A stretch of 64,000 nucleotides of DNA. It comes from Paralvinella palmiformis (lineage: Eukaryota > Annelida > Polychaeta > Terebellida > Alvinellidae). Of this stretch, positions 1 through 13,990 are shown in pieces. Position 1 is the first letter of the stretch; each line of letters starts with the position of its first letter. The stretch is taken from the NCBI GenBank assembly GCA_025642065.1, contig JAODUP010000833.1, positions 113,718-177,717 on the forward strand. The letters run 5' to 3'. The notes under the pieces are model-generated. The model saw only the letters and a program-made list of their open reading frames with translations, made no database searches and had not been told where the DNA came from. The translations under genes were made by a program, and so were the position numbers.

Positions 1-49
1 TTTGTTGTTTAGAGTATTTAATAAATGTTATGGTTAAGAACAGTACATG

Positions 50-50
<1 letters not shown>

Positions 51-93
<43 letters not shown>

Positions 94-161
94 CTAATAT
101 ATATATTATATATATATATTTTAGATATATATTGTTCGAGCGTCTGTGTCTTGTAGCATTA

Positions 162-228
<67 letters not shown>

Positions 229-230
229 TT
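51..230. repeat. AT and CT microsatellites
   Basis: (TA)n at 51-124, then (CT)n at 162-188 running directly into (AT)n to 225. Confidence 0.95.
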
Positions 231-1083
231 ATATATATACACCCATCAGTGACACTCCAAGAAGTACTGCCCACAGAAATAACAACCTGTATCCATGAAT
301 TATCAATATTAATTTGCACCTGTTCTGTTTTATGAGCTAAAAACACACCATTATTATGTTTACGCACGAAACTGTAATAAAAATCTTATTATACAAATAA
401 CATGACATTATTGTCAAACAATGGCGAAGTTAATTCAGGGCGATGGTTCTCGGGGTCAAATATAAATGGAGCAATATTAGCTAAAGGGCGATGCCATCAA
501 GGACGAATATACCAGTGTACCCATTTTAAACCGCACCTTACACACATTTACCTGTATAATGGTGGCCTTGGTGTGTGATTCATATTGCTGATATAAAAAT
601 ATTTGTGGCAGGTTTCCTTATCCTTTGTCGTTGTTGTCATCTGTGATCTGTTTATCACGCGCTCGAACCTAATTTAAAAGCTTTCAAATAATCAGCATTC
701 CCGATAGAATCGGAGTTTCGTATTATATGAATATATCATCGTGCAATCTTTGCGCACGAAATTCTAATTAACTAGCAACCTAAGAGTGCGCCGAAGAGAA
801 TATATGGTTCGCCATTCTGGTCAAAATTCAGTATTTAAAAAATGTAGGTGTTAATTGTCAAATAGCTATTGTTTTTAAGCCATGCGTATAAAAACCGACC
901 AAGGGCATTTCATAAATGATGTATACCGTGACGTGGGAATTAACTAAAAATCGGCCGTGTAGACACTGAACTTTTACAAATGTGCGTGTGTGTATTAAAA
1001 TTTAATATATGTGCATACAAAACTTGTCTTTCCGATGACCATTTTAACACGTGTTAGATTATGTAGATAGACATCACACTTCG

Positions 1084-1372
1084 CGATGGCGCAGTTAGTT
1101 AGAGCGCAGGAGTCATAAGCGAAGGGTCGCGGGTTCGCGGCTCCGGACCTGCAATGCTGTCATATGACGACTGGTTCACTGCGCCAGAAATGAGAACATG
1201 ACGGGACGTGATGGCTATGTGTCCCGATTAAAAACGCTTCCCGTCTATAAATGACGCATGCGTTGTATGCTCCCTTGGTAGTTCAGGAGCGCGTTGGGTT
1301 GAAACAGGTTCGAGTCAGGGAAAATAATACTGCTGGATAGGGCACTATTTAAATGTCACGTTTTGTACTGCA
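1084..1372 (+). mobile_element. SINE-C, tRNA-Met-like head
   Basis: The head ATGGCGCAGTTAGTTAGAGC followed by GTCATAAGC and GGTCGCGGGTTCG resembles elongator tRNA-Met with a CAT anticodon. The body ends in GGGCACTATTTAAATGTCAC. The second half recurs at 25985-26152. Confidence 0.7.
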
Positions 1373-2499
1373 CACGAGTCTTTTAATGCTGACACAAGGG
1401 TCCAGTCCAAGTGTTGATGAGAACCGACTTAATTTTTAAGGCTTCAAGAAGCTAAACTAATTCACAAACCATAGTCCAAAATTCGTTGATTAGTGCCTGA
1501 AATAGTGAATGGTGGTATGTGTCAAGAAATGTGGGCTGTTCCAATACGATTGGCCTTTCAGTTTTTTAGACAAATATATCGATAGAAAGAAAAAGGTGCA
1601 CTATTTGTGGAAGCGGAATTAAAGTAGTAGCAGCCCGATTACTTCGATACGCATGTTATAATTCCGCGGTTAAGAAGACATTCTTTAACTGACGATGTAC
1701 TAACTATACTTATGACGAAAGATTGGTTCTGTTATGACATAACTGTAAAATAATTCTTTCCCATTTGACAATGTAGCACGCGTGTTAATATAACCAACCG
1801 CGCGTAAATATTTGATGATCTACTGTTGGATATTTTTTGTACTGTGTAAATAATATGTGCGTGCATAATTAAGCTATCATGCTCGTTTGAGGAACTATCT
1901 ATATTTACGTAAGATCCTATATTAAATATGAACGGATTAATTTAGTCGACACCCGAAACTTTTACATCTTTTACTGGAAACTGGGCCAAATCTGGATGAT
2001 TTCACTTGCTTGAATAAACATTTTAAGATCATTATTTACATTATGGCGAGGGTCGAGGAAACCTAAACGTTTATGTGTGTGTGTGGTTTTTTTAAATCGA
2101 CCGAACAGATTTGTTTTTGTATAGATAACTAGAAGAAGGTGTAATATCCTCTTTAGGGTTAACAGTCTATCGGGGTTTCCTTTTTATTCCGAATGCATGA
2201 TGTGCGAGAGACCAAGGAAATCCCTTTAAATCTGTTTATATTAACTTCGTGTCAAGCTTTTTCGTACTTCAGTAATATGTTTTATCATCTACGTGTATGT
2301 AGTATATATTGTTTCGCTCATTTTTCTCTCGTCCTTTTTACGACAGTCACACGTGATGAACTTCTGTTTTTTTGGTTTGAGCACCATAAATGTTATATTA
2401 TTCATATGGCTATCTGTATAATAAAGGTTTTGCTTTATGTAGTGTCTTAATGTGTGTGTGTGTGTGTTATAGAGGACGAGTTCTCTATTTAGTTTCAGG

Positions 2500-2660
2500 G
2501 CTGGTCACACCTTGGACATACGACTAAGGGACTATAATTACACTCCCCAGTAAAATGAAATGGCAGGATCAAACACCTGCCTGAAACAGGCAATACCGGG
2601 ATTCGACCTCGAGATTTGCAACACTGCTCAGTACCGCACGCAGCACCGGGGTCCCGTGTG
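2500..2660 (-). repeat. tRNA-like repeat relic
   Basis: Minus strand has CGAGGTCGAATCCCGG (box B-like) and a GGTACTGAGCAGTG stretch upstream. Probably an old SINE; no full family match in the window. Confidence 0.3.
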
Positions 2661-2862
2661 ATATTTCACCATCTGTTTAGCTTATACGTTTCCACATTTC
2701 GCCAGGATGGCATTGAAGATAACTGTATATAGATTCATTCCAAGTCCTGATGAGCATACGCAGTAGATAACACCCGTATGTAAGATGTTGACGTTATAAG
2801 CGAAAGGCAACAAAACAACGCGATTTGTAAACAAATAAAACGAACCATACGGTACATAGATA

Positions 2863-2868
2863 TTTATT
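2863..2868 (-). promoter_or_regulatory. Candidate polyadenylation signal of SMYD5
   Basis: AATAAA on the minus strand, about 265 bp past the SMYD5 stop codon. It is the nearest canonical hexamer noticed. In AT-rich DNA this is weak evidence. Confidence 0.4.
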
Positions 2869-3130
2869 TACTTACACCGCTCTCATTTAATTATCTCACC
2901 TTCAGCAAATATAAAAAGGCACGACATATCTTCTTATATATTAAACTCGCAATGCGCTCTGAGGAACGTTTAAAGCAGAGCAACACCAGCAATCAAACAG
3001 CGATGAGAAAAAATCAAACAACGAAGATATGACGGCTTCGTTCCACGATTCACTTATTCGTTTAGAGTTATCTCGCATAAAGGACTTCAGGTATAAGTAA
3101 ACATTTATGATGATCCTAATTGAAACGGCT

Positions 3131-3227
3131 TTAATCTTCGTCCATGCTCTCCTCGTCCGATGTTACATCAGGTTGGTCTGCTTCTAGCCGACACTTCGGG
3201 CAGTCGCAGACGAACAAATAATTATCT
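3131..3227 (-). CDS. SMYD5: SMYD5 coding exon 12 (terminal)
   Basis: Encodes residues 351-382 and the TAA stop: [12 protein letters not shown] gives the post-SET CxCxxC zinc ligands, then an acidic tail ending SMDED. The vertebrate tail is longer and runs into a poly-glutamate stretch. Confidence 0.93.
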
Positions 3228-4271
3228 CTGAAAATACAATAAACCACCGTCGCTGATCACGTTTGGCAACAGATCGATAAAATCAGTCTATTTCAGTGTG
3301 AAATTAAGTTTGTTCGTTTTCACACATAAACACGACGTAGATAAAAAAAAGACGAACAAAAAAACCTTTCAGATTACTTAACTGACTTCAAACATTTAAT
3401 AAATACGGTGCATGGCACATAATTACTACTACTACTGCTACAGTGTTATGGAATCTTCATTCATCAAGAGTATTTGGTGAATGTTCAAGTGGCAAGAGAA
3501 GCGAAATAAATATATCATAATAAGGAATAAGCATTACGACGCACATTTTATTTAGAATACTGGATGTTATATAACGTGTTCTATATTACATAGCTACAGT
3601 ACTGGATTCAGATATTTATCCGCCAGCGTAAAATCCAATATCATTATTCAAGATCAAGATTTGCTGCTAAGTCAGTTTTAAGGGAAAAAGATTAAGGTGT
3701 ATATAAAAGTTCGATGGAATATCTTATTCAGAAAGGAAAACAACCGGGATGTGCACTTGATACAGGCACACACACACACACACAACAGATTCTTTCTCTT
3801 TCTGATCACAATATTTTCTAGGACAATGAATGGCCTAATATGTACCAATATCGATAAATTGATGAATAGTAAATAGGTTTTAATAATAGTGGTTTCACAG
3901 AAAAAACAACTCATTATATAAACATGTATATAAATATAGACAGGCATCTGCATGACGACACACACACACAATATTATAGATACATCTGTTATTTAATAAT
4001 AAAATATTCAAGCTGTTTATATAAGAATGTAAAATAGTTTCAGTTACCTAAGAATTTTCTGCCGAGAATGGCGACTTCTTTCAAGATCACATTCATCAAG
4101 ATATGATATTAATATCTCCTGGAAGATAACGGGGATAGTGCAATATGGCGTGTATTACTGTAACAGTAAAAGGTTTATAATAAGAAAACTAGCTAAGTCT
4201 TAGTGGGTGTGCATGTGTGTAGCTGATAAATACAAACAGATACAAATGAGTTTCTGACAAAAACACTCGCA

Positions 4272-4332
<61 letters not shown>

Positions 4333-7300
4333 GTGGAGGATAGGCCATCGGACACCGAATTTAATTTACCTCTTCGGCAGCAATATCTCTTAAAGCCTTA
4401 ACGGCCAACGTTGAGTTGTTATGCGGAAAGCTGACCTCAGCATTGGGCTCACAGCTGTGGTTACCTACGGGAGACAAACAACTCATTATATTATAGCTGA
4501 TCACTGGACAAGATAGCAAACATGATCGAGGTCGGCTCTCGCTCGGCTCTCGCTCGGGGGCTTCTCGTTGTCTAACGAGTTATGTAAATACAGGCTTCAG
4601 ATAGACTCGAACAGTTAAACGAGTACACCAGCACCGAGTCGAATCCTTTGCCGTATTTATCATCGCTTTGAATCCAGAGTACAAAAAGGGCTATTGTGTT
4701 CCTTACAATCTACTCGCAGATAATGAACGGCCTTAAATATTATTGTTTTGGGCTACGTGCCGAATCTCCGGTAGAACTGTGTATTCTCTCTGTACGGTAA
4801 CAATTGGTTTGTTGCGCATGCGTCTTTCGTAAATATAGTACGAATCCTGTCCCGAACGAACAGACCACGCCGTCAACCCCCTGGCGATTATACGCTTTCA
4901 AGTTGTCAATTATAATTCACAACAATGCATCACCGTCCAAACAGATACTCATTCGTGGCGGAGTGAAGCACTCGGCGAGTAAAAGGTTAGAGACCAGTTG
5001 GTGGATTCGAACCGTGAACACCCGGCTTCTAGTTCACCACCCTAACACTGATCGTCTGCGATCCACCAAGCACCAAAGAGACGACTAAATTCCAAGAATA
5101 GCCCAGTAATTGTTTTTATTGTACGCGAATTTCTACATTAATCTCGATCACCATCTCCATGCATGAATAATAAGTACATCCACCCTCAGACCTGTTACGC
5201 CATATTGGTATGGAAACAACCGCACCGGGCGTACTGTCTTTTTTTTCTCGAAAGTACTTCTTGTCTTAAAATGGTTAAAATCCGCCGTTTTTCGATATCC
5301 ATAGCCATATATGTATATCAAAAAGCTGATTAGGAATTCTATGTCTCCGACATGATGATGGTGTATATTTAATACAGCGAGAGCCATTCAAATATGTTGC
5401 ACAGGATGATGATGATTGATGTTTTACAGCCACTTTTGTGTGCATGGTAGGCTAAATGGGCCGAGCGACCTCCAAAGGTAATAAAGCGAAGTCAAAGATG
5501 AAACAACCTTCAGATATGACCACGCTGAGATTCGAACACGGATGGTAGTGATCTGTGGTCCAACACGCTACCGCTAGACCACGAAGGGACACATACCACT
5601 ACACCCGCAAGAACAGATTTAAGTGACTGAGTGAGCGACTGAGTGAATTTATTCAACCTTGGTGATTGTCATGTCCATGACGGATGGCCGATGGGGCGAA
5701 TGTGTAGGGATGCGCACACAAATACAGGCATGAGTCGGTTTTGAACCTGAGCCTGCTCCAATGATCATGAATGAGCAAACTGTTGTGCCAGCACAGCTAT
5801 AATCCAGAGCCAATACGGAACACACCGTAGGATATAGGAATGATTGTGTATGGCAATGGTATCTTCCATTCAAAGTTTTATTCGAGTGTTCTAAACCTTT
5901 CACGAAAAATTATATTTTATATAGCGCCTTCAGTCGTTCTAAGCCGCTTTACATTGAAAACACAATTAAAACATGTTCGGGCTCACAGAGCACAAATACA
6001 TTTTATACATAAATAAATTGGTTTATAGTTGTTATAAACAGTTTTATTTAAATTCGTGGGTTCAAAGAACTTTACCAAATATTTCTTTACTCTCTGTAAG
6101 TTTAATATGATTAGGCAACTTCTTCCAAAACCTGGGAGCTGATAGGACAAATGTCTCTCCGTACATTCCTGTACGGCCTTTTGGTACCATCAAAAGAAAA
6201 TGCTATATTCTTTTGGATCACCTTGCTTAGATACAGTGGTGCCATTCCACTCAGTAGTTTGAATATATGAATGTATATAGCCTAATTTGATAATGCACTT
6301 CCATTTGCTTCCTCCCAAACCACTCTTAAACAGACTCACTGACGTATCCCGGAAACCTAAACACAATGTGTCATGTGACATCCAACAAAAACAAGAGATT
6401 TTAATACTATGCTAATATTATATCCGAAGCTCTTTTTCCCGTCCAATCAAACATCTAGTTAGGTGAGACAGCAGCGCCAGCCATTCATTATGTTGTGAAT
6501 CGAAAAGCAGATCTGTGAACTGGTTTCGAATGGACTTCGAACCAGAGTGTTAATTTACTGACGTGGTATTAATCTGCTTATGCAACTCTTGTTTTCCTAA
6601 CAAGTGGATGATCGTGGTAATTACTGGCTGTTCTTAGGTTTGTTACCCGACAATATGTACACAAGTACAGCCGTCAGACATTAAAATAAAAACACAGAAC
6701 GTACTTAACTCTATTACTGTAACGATAGATGGCGTTTATTGGTCGGCTAACACGTGGTACGAACGTTGTTAAAATGTTGTTTGATTTATCGCGGTATGGT
6801 ATACAACGTTTCCCTGGACGAAGTGGCAATCCTACGACTCGGACGGAAGCACACAGTTTCCAGTCCATTGAACGTTCCTGGCACGCATAAAAGATTCCCC
6901 TTTTCGTGAGTCTCGAATGAGATCCGAACCTCTACACATCGGGCATCTGAACTCGTTAATTGTCAAACGTTCCATCATTTTCACCACTGGAGTTCCCACA
7001 TCTCAAAGTACTTAACCTGGTTACGCTGCATAGTTTAGTTAAGCAAAGGTCCAATGTATTATAGCTGCATATAACGAGGCCATGACTCATTATCTTCCCA
7101 GGAATACATAATCGGAGAATACATTTAAATAAACTAATCTGTTTTATCACCAAAAAAAACCCCGTATACTTACGTGTTTCATTCGCGTAAACTAACACGT
7201 AGAGTAACGGTTTTGTACACGGTGTAGCTGTTTTGTTAATGTAAATGTATGTTTTACACGTGTGTAACAAAGCGGATTATTTTCTTAGGGCAAACATGTC

Positions 7301-8532
7301 TCTTCAGTTATAAATACACAATCAACCGAGCCAATGTGGCCCTACGGGGAAACCACAGCTGCATCACGCCGGATTACAGCAGTAAGCCGCACGTATATGA
7401 AATGTTAGCGTACCTAGCTACTTGCGGTTCGCACCTAGCTACGACCATATTTACACAGTGATGGCATAGCGGCCAATGGCCGTACGAGATAATATTGCTG
7501 AATCCCGTTCCGATGGCCGAGTCGGATTTGATTATCTGCAGATTAAGTCGGACAATTATGAATCGGCAAACAGTATGTGGACCAAATGAAATTAGCCGCA
7601 TTCGAACCCACAACCCATAAGAAGCAAAGATTTACTATTTAGGGTCATTCATTTTGAACAATCTTGATATATTTATTATTCGATCCCCCCCCCCACACAC
7701 ACACACAGTGTCAGTTAGTGTCCATGGTATCGAGGTGTCATTCCCGGCCATTGTGACACTGTAATCAAGGGGTTGGGTGTGGGTGTTCATCCGACAAGGT
7801 ATATAACAAAGTTTTCTACCCGAGATGTTACCATTTGTACAAAAATGTTAATTCGTTTAGAACCTAATTACAAACCATCTTTTGTCTTCCTCACTGAAAT
7901 AACCAATCACGTTAGTAAACCATAAACTATACCGTTGTTTTATTTTTATCATTATTATTATTATTATTATTAAATAGATATTTAATAATTAAATTCTAAC
8001 AATCGATACCACGTAATAATTAAGTTGTATGATCAATGGCGATGGCGTGGCGGTCCATAAGAGATAAAAACAAGAGCCTGACAAGGGTCAGTTATACCAA
8101 TCTTCAAAAACTACGATCTTTCTTCACTTTCATATCAGATGACGAACACCAAACACAGTCCAGGCTCGCCATTTTTATGTCCCACTTCAACCCATCTAGA
8201 CGACAGCGCTGTCTGACCTGGCCATCCACCTACCACATTGTGAGCCAAGACTGAACAATCTTCAGTGTTGATCATCCACCGAAGACATTACATCAATATT
8301 ATTACAAGATATTACATCAGCGGTATTTGGTAGTGGCCATTTTTACGTCCGTGGATATTAAGGCTATGGATCTAGCTGTACGTTCTCTCTGATTTAACAG
8401 ATTAACAATGTTCAAATATCGTCTATATCAACGTGAAATCAACCTACGTTCCACATCATTGGCCAATCAGTCTGACCGTAACGTGCTATACCGACACTTC
8501 ATTTAATCAAATGACACGAGCAACAAAAAATA

Positions 8533-8563
<31 letters not shown>

Positions 8564-9333
8564 CTTTTATTTACACGTGATGAATTATATTTCAATGTGC
8601 GTGTTTAATTAACACAACATGAAATGCACAAAGCGGTATTTAAGTTCGCATGCCTGAGTGACCACAGATAAATTTTGTAACAAAATCTTTCCTTCGTGAC
8701 ATCACCATAAACTACAAAAGTTGCCTCTCGCAATTTTTCTCGTGGCTATATATCGACCACATTTACGTGGCTTATGCGTATGATGGTACAGTCTGACACA
8801 AAAAGGCGTTGATAATAATAATAATAATAATAAGGGTGCCAGATGACGACAACCATTCTGATGATGATGATGATGATGCTATCAAAACATTATCATCCAC
8901 GAAATAGAGAACAGTTAGTTATCATTATTGTATCATATTCAACATGACCACGTTACTCATCCTACTGTTACAATATTACAATTGTGATATTTAGAGCGGT
9001 TCAGACATTATACTATAGATATTATACTTACAACCATACAGATGGTATACTTACATGCACTTTGGGTAACATAAAGACCCGATCCTTCACAATCCAAGAA
9101 AGTGCCAGATACTGAATAGTATAACAAATATGAAGGTAAAGAATGATAATGTGCTATTAATATGTTAGCAATCAATAACTATACATGTTCACCATCATCT
9201 GGAATAATAATTTAAAGTTTAAAAAATAATAGCTGCAGAATTCTCATTCCACACACACACACACACACACACACATCATAAATTTAAATAAAATATACAC
9301 CACTACTACTACTGCCGCTGTTATTACACACAA

Positions 9334-9367
<34 letters not shown>

Positions 9368-9453
9368 GCGCGCGCGCCCAAACGCAGAGACATAATACAT
9401 TTAAATAAAATATACATCACCAATACTACTACTATTACTGCTTCTATTATTAG

Positions 9454-9496
<43 letters not shown>

Positions 9497-9717
9497 GCGC
9501 GCGCCCACACAGAGACATAATAAATTTAAATAAAATATACACTACTACTATTACTACTACTGCTGCTGCTGTTATTAACACACACACATGTATATATACA
9601 CGCGCGCACATGTACTTGAAAAGGGTATTTACAACCGAAATTAGTCGTGCTATTTGAGCAGAGTGAAAATTATACTATTACTGCTATAGTTATTATAACT
9701 ATATGGTATTATATGTA

Positions 9718-9753
<36 letters not shown>

Positions 9754-12700
9754 TATGTGTTTACCACATCCAGTTGTGAATTCTCCAAATAATTTTAAAC
9801 TTACTTGAACCAATTTGAGGAATTATTTGCCATGCACACAAATCCTACCTCACTTGTAAACTACACGTCTACTGGATATATATATATATATATATATATA
9901 TAGTTTCAACATGAGAATTTAATGAATTGAAACTAGTTGAATTTTAGTGAAAACGATTTTACCATCAACAATATTTTGAATATTTATAGTAATTATGTTA
10001 CTTGATTATACTTAATATTTTCAGTGTATTTTAGTTGTAAATTTTTTTATATATTTCTATGCACGAGTTTAATATTTAATTCTAGATACAGACCCATATA
10101 TTTTTCTTAATTTCGTTCTCATTGATCTTGTTTGAATCTAACAGACCATTTCAGATGAAGCAAATTTTTCGACAATCTCTGGAACATTTCAGGTTAGAAA
10201 AGCTTATCCAGATTTCTGCACACTATAGGAAGCAGTGGGATTTCAGACATTCCTCAGACAAGGATCTCCACAGATACGTTTGTTTTGTTGTTCGGAGATA
10301 ATCCCCAGGCTGTCGCTTAATCAGCACAGCCTCTATGTTGGAGTGGTTTGAGAAACGCCCCCCCCCACCACTCACAGGGGAGCAGTACGGAAAGATGACG
10401 CCGAAATACCCTGAGGGTGGTCACTGCCAGAGTGTTTTACGTCCTCAGAGAGTCTTTAACGTCCCCCTTTATTTTAAATAATTCAGTGGAGACGGCAGCG
10501 CCATTTAACGCCATTTCCACCCACGATGTTGTGAGCCGAGAAATTAATCCCTGGAAAAGTTTCGACCTCTTACGGGGTTCGAACCTGTGACCGTTGGCAC
10601 CAAGTGCCGGGTGCTTAACCGCTAGGCCACCGGAGCTCACTGTCCGGTAATTTCTTCTAATATCAGCAATAAGCATAAGGCCATTGTTTTTTGAATACTT
10701 GTTTTACAACCCCGCCGACCCACAGCTGAAACTCACCACCGGGAAAATAATAATAAAAAGAATAAAAGTCAATTTTATTTCCCCGCCAACCCGCCTGCGG
10801 CTGGCTAACCTTGGTTTTTTTTCTTCAAATTCAATCACAAAATAAAAAGATGTGGAAGTTTAGCACTTGGGAGTTTTTCCCCAGTAGCTACTAACCTAAA
10901 ATATGCTTGATTAATTTAGGGGAGAAGTGGGGAGGTTGGACCACCTTACACTTCAATGGTTAGATCTTGGGTGACGAGACCATTGAAAATGGTGGGAGAT
11001 ATTGTTGACCCCTGAGGACAGCCAGTAGTGAGATCCTGGGGGTCAGAGATGGTTCCTTGAATCTTTACTTTTAACTTTCTGTTTGTTAGAAAGTTCTCTA
11101 TCCATGTGATGAGCCTCCCTGATATGCCCAATGAGATAAGGGAGTCCAGCATGGAAAGATGATCAACGCGCTCGAACGCCTTCTGGGGGAAGGAAGGAAC
11201 GAGTAGACTGGGTGTTCTTGAGATGGGGATTGCTCCCGTCGCTTCTGTGTTTACGTCTTGAAGTAGTGACTGAAGGAATGGATTGATGGCCGGGTCTGGA
11301 CAGTTACTTAATTTCTTCTCAAAGAGATCCCAATCTGCTTTCTCTGTGATCCACCTGGGTGGTATATGGATCCCTGGAGCCTTATGGAATACATTGGTAA
11401 TATCGATGCTGTTAGCTATGTGGTCTGGGGTGAGTCTTTCATTTTGGTGCCAGTGTGTAGCTGTGGTTAGCTGTGGGGACACGATGACTAGATCCAGTGT
11501 AGAGCGGTAAACCCTGTGGTTGGAACTTTTGGATCATTTATTACGATGCTCTCGGATCTGTTTAATTGGTCTAGTAGATGTTGGCCTGGTACAGTGTGGG
11601 GTGGATCGACCACACGTATATAAACATAGCGTAGACTTTTGAAATGTTGACACCTATCGACAAAAGTTCGAATTTTGATACGACCACTTTCAGTTGCTAA
11701 TTGCTTTTGGTGGTGTATTGTTGCAAATTGCTTCAAGGTAAACAAAAAGACAATTATTCAGTGATATATAATGTTCCAGCTTAAAAGTTTATTAAGTGTA
11801 ATAAATAACGAATAGGGTTTTAATGTTGTGGTCGATTCTCCCGCCTGGTCGAACCTCCCCACTTCTATATTTTTTTTGAAAAACAACAAATCGAAATACA
11901 ACGAAATACTACCTATAACTAAGTATTAGCACAATGGTTTTGCTTGCGGTATACTTGAAAAAAAACTTTCTTCAGGCGTCACTCAACAAGTCGCCCATTT
12001 TGTCTTCCTTGACCCGTGCAATGGGGCGGGGTGTTTTTTTTTCTCGACCGACCCTATATTTTCAGTGAATTTTCGGAGGGGGGGAGGAAGTCAGTAAAAC
12101 AATGGCCTAAGAGACAAACATAGTGTACTACTATCATTTGTGATTGTAATTCCAGTTAGATAAAGTGAAATTAAATTAATTGTTGAACAAATGGACATTT
12201 TATAAAACCCATGTCTCAAATCTATCTATGTGATCCCATGATATAGCATGCATCAGGACACATCGCAATGCATGTTTACCATTTTCATTTGATAAGCTCT
12301 CAGTTTCGGGTGTAGGTCAAAATCCCCCAGGACTAACAGCAGCCTAGGTTAAAAGCCCTCACCTCTTATTTTGAAATAGGTAAAACGCCCTCACTTTCAG
12401 ATTAATACCCTAACCCCTAACCCATGTGTACTTTTTATATGCCACTATTAAAAATTTACAAAAAGAAAATAACATATCATCAAAGTATGCTTTTGATCGA
12501 AACCCCTCAGTTTCATATCTGTTTACAAAGTACTCTTTCAAATACGATGACATCCTATTATTTTCCATGAAAATTGGGTTGGAATATACGGCTATTTATA
12601 CACATTTTCCTCGACACATACGAGTACTACAGTACTACGAGTGCTTTGTACTATAAACTGTGCCTATGGCTTGTGGCCAATCAATCAAGCATCAGCGTAC

Positions 12701-13937
12701 AAAAACAGTTAGTGGATTGGCTTCATATGTAAACAAAACTAAAGTATTTGATCCATGTTTTTCGACATTACATTCTTGCAAAGATTATGCCGACAAATCT
12801 TGAATAATAATGCTTATTGATGGAAAAGACATCCACTTACCAAAATATCACAATGCAAATCCAATATAATAACTTTTTGAGTGAGATAACATGACCAAAA
12901 CACAGGCCTATTCAGAGCTATCATAACTTTTTCATCTGAAACGGCGTATTTGATCTCCTTCTTCACAGAACAGTTTTGTACAATTCCATTACTGAAATCA
13001 ATGTTCACACTATTCAAGTGAAACTGCACACCAGTGATAATCATATCACCAATCAATAACAGGCTAAGTTAATTATATACGCCAACCTTAATTAGCTTTG
13101 GTCAGCTTCCCATTACTGTCAAAATGACCTGTACTCACTTTCCAAAGTTCCTAAAGTCAAGATATGGATAAAACACCCTTCAAACATAGCGGGCCCAGGA
13201 TATAAACACCAGTGTCGGTGGTCTGTAGCAGTCCACTCTACCAGTTAAGCCACGAAGATGCCCACTTAATTTCAGGAAGTCACAGGTTATCTCTCTCACA
13301 TACAAACCTTTGTTTAGATTTTCATAAAGATCATCAATGAATGCATCGAGAGCAACTTTCTCATCATCTGGCAGCTGAAGTTGTTCGCACCGAGTGACCC
13401 AACGTGATATGGAGCTAGGAAGATAACAATATACATTCTGGATACCATGAGAGCTGAGAAATAGGTAAACACTTAATAAACTGTTATCACATTATGAGTG
13501 TGGTAAACACAGGGATTGTTGAGACATTACACATGTCTCAGTCACCACTCTGGATTCAGTCTCCTGAAGAAACATCCAGAGTTTGTATTCATGGTTTTGA
13601 GATTCTCTGTGCCTTATTGTAAACATCTGCTGGTTATTTATCCAGCAATAAACAAGTATCTTAGGAACTAGGAGAGAGGGGGGTGGGTGAATTCTGATTT
13701 TTGTTACACATTTATCCACCCACCTGGTGCCAATTCCTTGACCATTAGTGCCTATTAAGGCAACAAGCGATTGGAATCCTTCAGTGCTGAACCACTGAAA
13801 TGAAGATAAGAATTTGTTCAGTTTCTAACCGAGCATAATTAACATATGAACAGATGTAAAAGATATGATTTATTTATTGGATATAAAAAGGACCCCCGGG
13901 AAATGTAGCTTACCATAAATAATAAATACCATTAATA

Positions 13938-13990
<53 letters not shown>

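Larger units (their letters stand above)
1..2860. other. Left flank, no gene recognised
   Basis: Holds microsatellites, SINE-C at 1084-1372 and a tRNA-like relic at 2500-2660. Open frames here are short and resemble nothing known. Confidence 0.6.
4465..9054. other. SMYD5 intron 9
   Basis: About 4.6 kb. Contains tRNA-like relics near 4955 and 7590, a SINE-A (5404-5590), a dispersed repeat (5905-6375), and simple repeats such as CCCCCCCC at 7686. No coding exon was found. Confidence 0.7.
9112..13307. other. SMYD5 intron 8
   Basis: Contains the 9262-9612 minisatellite, SINE-B (10284-10645) and the LINE remnant (10946-11600). 11760-13190 shows nothing recognisable beyond AT-rich DNA. Confidence 0.7.

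Noticed and set aside
1084..1150. Possible functional tRNA-Met gene
   Set aside because: Box A and B are present, but the acceptor stem does not close and the sequence runs into a SINE body.
7249..7461. Plus-strand frame containing GNHSC, reminiscent of a SET motif
   Set aside because: No other SET features around it, and the real NHSC exon of SMYD5 is at 4370-4464.
9244..9510. Minus-strand 88-codon frame rich in Cys-Val and Tyr-Ile
   Set aside because: Translation of CA and TA microsatellites.
10437..10676. Minus-strand 79-codon frame
   Set aside because: Runs through the tRNA head and body of SINE-B; a nearly identical frame occurs in the other copy.
12409..12424. CCCTAACCCCTAACCC, telomere-like
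   Set aside because: Only two imperfect units inside an intron; no array.
13674..13690. CRISPR-like or other prokaryotic features
   Set aside because: Only short G-rich and dinucleotide runs; the window is plainly eukaryotic with spliced genes, and no spacer-repeat array was seen.
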